Positions 6,593-9,280 of a stretch of 9,280 bases of DNA are shown piece after piece. The DNA is taken from assembly GCA_019749855.1 (NCBI GenBank), contig JAIEPI010000059.1:1-9280 (forward strand). The letters are read 5' to 3'. The notes under the pieces were generated by a model that made no database searches, was not told where the DNA came from, and saw only the letters and a program-made list of their open reading frames with translations. The translations under genes were made by a program, and so were the position numbers. The stretch comes from Rickettsiales bacterium (GTDB lineage: Bacteria; Pseudomonadota; Alphaproteobacteria; Rickettsiales; UBA998). Each line of letters starts with the position of its first letter. Within the stretch, counting starts at the first letter, position 1.

Positions 6593-7888
6593 TTAATTGG
6601 GGGATATTTTTTTGACACAAATGGCATAAAAACCATCAAGTCCCCCATATTCTGGCCAGTAGCATGGCAATGTGCGCAGACCACCCTCTGGTGTTATCCA
6701 TGCGTTGGGAATGCCTAGTTTCTCGACGTCGATGGGGTAAACCTGTGCATCGGCATGCTGTGCAAGGAATCGTGCTATGTGATGTTCTGCCTCTTGTGGC
6801 AGCAACGAACACACGCAATAGACCAGCTCGCCACCTGCCGCCAACAGGCTCCATGCGTGCTCCAGCAGCACTATCTGCAATGCCGTTAACTCGGTTATGT
6901 CTGCGGGTGTTCGGTGACGTGCTACATCGGGATGGCGGCGCAGCGTTCCGGTGGCGGTGCAGGGTGCGTCCAGCAGGATGCAATCAGGGGTAAATTCAGG
7001 GGCGAAGGAGCGCGCATCCGCCTCCACGACATGGGCACTGAGCTGCATACGCTGCAGATTTTCGTGCACGCGTCCCAATCGCTGCGCTGAGCGATCCCCG
7101 GCGGTGACCTGTGCCCCAGCGGCCAGCATTTGCAGTGTTTTTCCTCCGGGCGCCGCGCACAGGTCCAGAGCCTGTTTTCCTCTCAGCGAGCTAAACAAGG
7201 CCACGGGTAATGACGAGGCCGCATCCTGCACCCACCAGGCACCCTCGGCAAAGCCAGCCAGCGACGTTACGTTGCTGGCGAGGTCACGACGCATGCTTCC
7301 CGTGGGTAGCAGCGTGGCCTCCAGCAATGGTTGCCAGTGCGCTCTGCTGTCCGCGTCACGACAGTATAGATCAAGTGGCGGCGTCACTAGATGCGCCTCA
7401 GCTATCTGCTTGACGCAGTCCTTGCCATAGGCCGCCACGAGTAACTTGCGTAACCATACCGGCAGATTATCTTCTGGTTTACAGGCTTTTTTCACCGTTT
7501 CGCGTGATTGTGCGATTCGCTTGAGTACCGCGTTCACCATGCCGGACGCCGCTGTCATGCCATGTGTTTTGGCAAGCGTTACTGACGTATCCACCGCCGC
7601 ATGTGGCGGGGTATCAAGCCACAACATTTGTGCCATACCCAGAAGTAGAATAAGTTGTGCGCGCAGTGGAGGGCGCTTTTTGACATAGGTCGCTAAATGC
7701 GCTTCCATCGAGCCAAAATGTCGCAGCGTCGTCATCACCAGTGTGCGCGCAAAGCTGCGGTCACGCTCATCTAGCGTTGAGTGAGCATTGGCCAATGACC
7801 ATGCGGCATCCAGCTCTCTGCCCGCTACAATCTGCTCCAACACAGAAAGGGCGAGTGCGCGCGAGGTGAGGGCAGGAGAGGTGGACAT
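6593..7888 (-). CDS. rsmB: 16S rRNA (cytosine(967)-C5)-methyltransferase RsmB
   Basis: SAM-dependent enzyme (also called Sun/Fmu) that makes 5-methylcytosine at position 967 of 16S rRNA. The N-terminal NusB-like RNA-binding domain spans about residues 8-130 (ALALSVLEQI, RDRSFARTLVMTTLRH, PHAAVDTSV, GMVNAVLKRI). The methyltransferase domain has motif I DLCAAPGGKT (242-251), motif IV DAPCTATGTLRRHPD with Cys 310, and motif VI YCVCSLLPQE with the expected catalytic nucleophile Cys 360; most homologues read TCS here, this one VCS. It ends in the family-typical YWPEYGGLDGFYAICVKK, so it is complete at 431 residues. The ATG at 7888 is preferred over an in-frame TTG two codons earlier, though neither has a strong ribosome site. 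It is divergent from the DUF1674 gene with only 35 bases between start codons, and is the probable first gene of the rpe-gmhA-heparinase operon. Confidence 0.95.
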   Translation of the reverse strand: MSTSPALTSRALALSVLEQIVAGRELDAAWSLANAHSTLDERDRSFARTLVMTTLRHFGSMEAHLATYVKKRPPLRAQLILLLGMAQMLWLDTPPHAAVDTSVTLAKTHGMTAASGMVNAVLKRIAQSRETVKKACKPEDNLPVWLRKLLVAAYGKDCVKQIAEAHLVTPPLDLYCRDADSRAHWQPLLEATLLPTGSMRRDLASNVTSLAGFAEGAWWVQDAASSLPVALFSSLRGKQALDLCAAPGGKTLQMLAAGAQVTAGDRSAQRLGRVHENLQRMQLSAHVVEADARSFAPEFTPDCILLDAPCTATGTLRRHPDVARHRTPADITELTALQIVLLEHAWSLLAAGGELVYCVCSLLPQEAEHHIARFLAQHADAQVYPIDVEKLGIPNAWITPEGGLRTLPCYWPEYGGLDGFYAICVKKISPN

Positions 7889-7923
7889 AGACAAGTGCTT
7901 AGCATGTGATTATGTTCTGAGGT

Positions 7924-8103
7924 ATGTCCCAGACACCCACAGATAGCACCACCCCCGCCAAATCGCAAACAACGGATGATGACACCGCCATTGAGCTGGC
8001 TGAGTCATCCTTGGGTGCAACTAAAGAACATGGCGGGCCCAAAGGGCTTGAGCCGACCCGTTATGGTGACTGGGAGCGCAATGGACGTTGCACGGATTTT
8101 TGA
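7924..8103 (+). CDS. DUF1674 / SDHAF4-type small protein
   Basis: A 59-residue protein easily missed for its length. The N-terminal half is low-complexity (Thr, Ser, Asp, Gln rich) and likely disordered. The C-terminus, GGPKGLEPTRYGDWERNGRC followed by TDF, is the diagnostic DUF1674 motif shared with the mitochondrial succinate dehydrogenase assembly factor SDHAF4. SDHAF4/Sdh8 binds flavinylated SdhA before the complex is assembled and limits oxidant formation; the same role is inferred here. An in-frame TGA at 7918 fixes the start at or after 7924, the only Met codon; a GAGG lies just one base upstream, too close for a normal ribosome site, so the transcript may be leaderless or nearly so. 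The stop overlaps the yaaA ATG as TGATG, so the two are probably co-translated. DUF1674 genes beside rsmB occur in Alphaproteobacteria. Confidence 0.9.
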   Translation: MSQTPTDSTTPAKSQTTDDDTAIELAESSLGATKEHGGPKGLEPTRYGDWERNGRCTDF

Positions 8104-8876
8104 TGCTGGTCTTGCTGTCTCCGTCCAAAACCCTTGATGAAACGCCAGTGACTCTGCCTATTATGATGGGGCAGCCCGATTTTCTCGATGACTCGGCACT
8201 GCTGATTGAGCAGCTCAGGGGTTTTTCCGTGAGCGAACTCATGCAGTTGATGGGCATCAGCGATAAGCTGGCCGAACTAAATGTGGCTAGGTATCAATCA
8301 TTTAGCGCGCCCTTTCATGTGGGCAACGCCAAAGCGGCACTTTTTATGTTTAAGGGCGATGTGTATGAGCCCTTATCACTGGACAGCTACAGCAGGGAGG
8401 ATCTGGATTACGCCAATGCCCATCTGCGTATTCTCTCCGGGCTGTATGGACTATTGCGGCCCCTAGATCTCATGCAGCCTTATCGTCTTGAGATGGGCAC
8501 CCGCCTTAAAAATCTGCGCGGTAAGGATTTATACGCTTTTTGGGGGATGAAGGTCACGCAAGCCATCAATGACGTTATAACTACACATTCCAGCCGGTTA
8601 GTAGTGAATTTGGCCTCGCAGGAGTATTTTAAGGTGGTGAAGCCCGCCGTCTTGTCGGCCCCGCTGGTTGATATTACTTTCCTCGATCAGAAGGGAAGCG
8701 CTGCGCCAAAAACGTTGGGGCTGTACGCAAAGCAGGCACGTGGCATGATGGCTGATTTCATTATACGGCAACGCGTGGACTCGCCCGAGGGCCTAAAAGA
8801 TTTTAGCTCGGGCAATTATCATTTTGATGCTTCGCGCAGTGATGCTCAGACATTGACTTTTTTGCGTCATCATTAG
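8103..8876 (+). CDS. yaaA: Peroxide stress protein YaaA (DUF328/UPF0246)
   Basis: A 257-residue cytoplasmic protein aligning over its length with E. coli YaaA (258 residues). In E. coli it is induced by H2O2 and protects DNA and proteins by keeping unincorporated iron low; it also has a DNA-binding property. Family blocks visible: MLVLLSPSKTLDE at the start, ISDKLAELNVARY, FKGDVYEPL, LRILSGLYGLLRPLDLMQPY with RLEMGTRL, GKDLYAFWG, VNLASQEYFKVVKP, and AKQARGMMADFII. The start at 8103 is chosen because it gives the canonical N-terminus MLVLLSP and overlaps the upstream stop by one base (TGATG); a start at 8088 would add five unrelated residues. The ribosome site is poor, which fits coupling to the DUF1674 gene. 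Confidence 0.96.
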   Translation: MLVLLSPSKTLDETPVTLPIMMGQPDFLDDSALLIEQLRGFSVSELMQLMGISDKLAELNVARYQSFSAPFHVGNAKAALFMFKGDVYEPLSLDSYSREDLDYANAHLRILSGLYGLLRPLDLMQPYRLEMGTRLKNLRGKDLYAFWGMKVTQAINDVITTHSSRLVVNLASQEYFKVVKPAVLSAPLVDITFLDQKGSAAPKTLGLYAKQARGMMADFIIRQRVDSPEGLKDFSSGNYHFDASRSDAQTLTFLRHH

Positions 8877-8900
8877 GCGGTATTGGCCGAATCGAAATTT

Positions 8901-8917
8901 TAAATGGGCCTCATTTA
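8901..8917. repeat. Short inverted repeat in the yaaA-chpT spacer
   Basis: TAAATG (8901-8906) and CATTTA (8912-8917) form a perfect 6-base inverted repeat around GGCCT. No T run follows on either strand, so it is not a standard terminator; it could be an operator upstream of chpT or chance. The rest of the 112-base spacer (8877-8988) holds a GANTC site (GAATC, 8889-8893), a potential CcrM methylation target, but no promoter or CtrA box I would defend. Confidence 0.25.
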
Positions 8918-8988
8918 CAAAATCTTTAGAAAGTTGCCGCTAGATTGGAACACAATGGAGTAGCGTAATTTTAGACACTGGGTGACCC

Positions 8989-9280
8989 ATGCAGGATTCT
9001 TTTCTAATTGCCGAATTATTATGCACCCGATTGTGTCACGATCTGACGGGGCCCATTGGCGCTGTCAATAATGGCGCCGAGTTCCTCGAAGAAGAAGATT
9101 TCGAGATGAATGCAGATGCGCTCAAGCTCATGACTGATAGCGCACGCGAGGCGGTGAGTCGATTGCAGTTTTACCGGCAAGCGTATGGCGTTGTTAAGGA
9201 AAGCGGTGATGTGGCACTCGGCGAAAAGAAAGAGCTTGTGGCCGGGTATTTGCATCAAACACGAGTTAAGCTCGATTGGC
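8989..9280 (+). CDS. chpT: ChpT-type histidine phosphotransferase, N-terminal part (3' truncated by window)
   Basis: The first 97 residues of a ChpT-family protein, the dimeric phosphotransferase that in Caulobacter carries phosphate from the hybrid kinase CckA to CtrA and CpdR and so controls the cell cycle. Visible are LLCTRLCHDLTGPIGAVNNGAE, with the predicted phospho-acceptor H17 in the CHDL motif on the first long helix, an acidic EEEDFEMNADAL segment, then LMTDSAREAVSRLQFYRQAYG forming the second helix of the bundle. The His helix starts close to the N-terminus, so this protein is shorter there than Caulobacter ChpT. An in-frame TGA at 8983-8985 just upstream fixes the ATG at 8989. The frame is open to the window edge, and the ATPase-like C-terminal domain is not visible. 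ChpT is known from Alphaproteobacteria, which supports the lineage. Confidence 0.87.
   Translation, partial: MQDSFLIAELLCTRLCHDLTGPIGAVNNGAEFLEEEDFEMNADALKLMTDSAREAVSRLQFYRQAYGVVKESGDVALGEKKELVAGYLHQTRVKLDW

Noticed and set aside
6951..7430. A 159-codon open frame on the plus strand inside rsmB
   Set aside because: Antisense to the conserved methyltransferase motifs of rsmB; composition is Arg/Ser/Ala/Cys rich, as expected for a shadow frame.
9019..9258. A 79-codon minus-strand frame at the window end
   Set aside because: Antisense to the chpT-type gene, which has clear family motifs in the plus frame.
1..9280. CRISPR arrays, tRNA/rRNA genes, transposases, phage genes, defence systems
   Set aside because: No regularly spaced repeats, cloverleaf or rRNA signatures, and no transposase or integrase motifs in any long frame; the genes are chromosomal housekeeping and signalling types.

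Overview
The window reads as a piece of an alphaproteobacterial chromosome of roughly balanced GC, probably the end of a short-read (possibly metagenomic) contig. The lineage call rests on four things: the start of a ChpT-type histidine phosphotransferase, a family known from Alphaproteobacteria; a small DUF1674/SDHAF4-type gene beside rsmB; an alphaproteobacterial-style heparinase II/III-like protein in the rsmB/rpe neighbourhood; and the overall protein style. Bases 1-14 match the 3' end of an Illumina adapter, so they are probably not genomic.

Layout. (1) 15-1733, plus strand: the C-terminal part of a KdpD-type sensor kinase, joined by an ATGA overlap to a receiver-only response regulator. 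(2) 1730-3513, minus strand: tspO, an unknown two-helix membrane protein, and a full-length KdpE-type regulator with a strong terminator behind it. (3) 3628-7888, minus strand, transcribed in the order rsmB, rpe, gmhA, heparinase-like: the last three are joined by stop/start overlaps. (4) 7924-9280, plus strand: a 59-residue DUF1674/SDHAF4-type gene overlapping yaaA by one base, then the 5' part of chpT, cut by the window end. There are no tRNA or rRNA genes, CRISPR arrays or transposases.

How the genes may work together. The Kdp-like parts are rearranged: the kinase is coupled to a regulator with no DNA-binding domain, while the DNA-binding KdpE homologue stands apart on the other strand, and no kdpFABC potassium pump is present. 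The minus-strand operon joins pentose-phosphate metabolism (Rpe) to the first step of ADP-heptose synthesis (GmhA) and to a polysaccharide-lyase-like protein, which suggests an envelope-sugar role. The DUF1674-yaaA pair joins a presumed succinate dehydrogenase assembly factor to a peroxide-stress protein. No clearly new multi-gene system is visible. The most unusual points are the split Kdp-like signalling arrangement, the rpe-gmhA-heparinase coupling, and the DUF1674-yaaA coupling.
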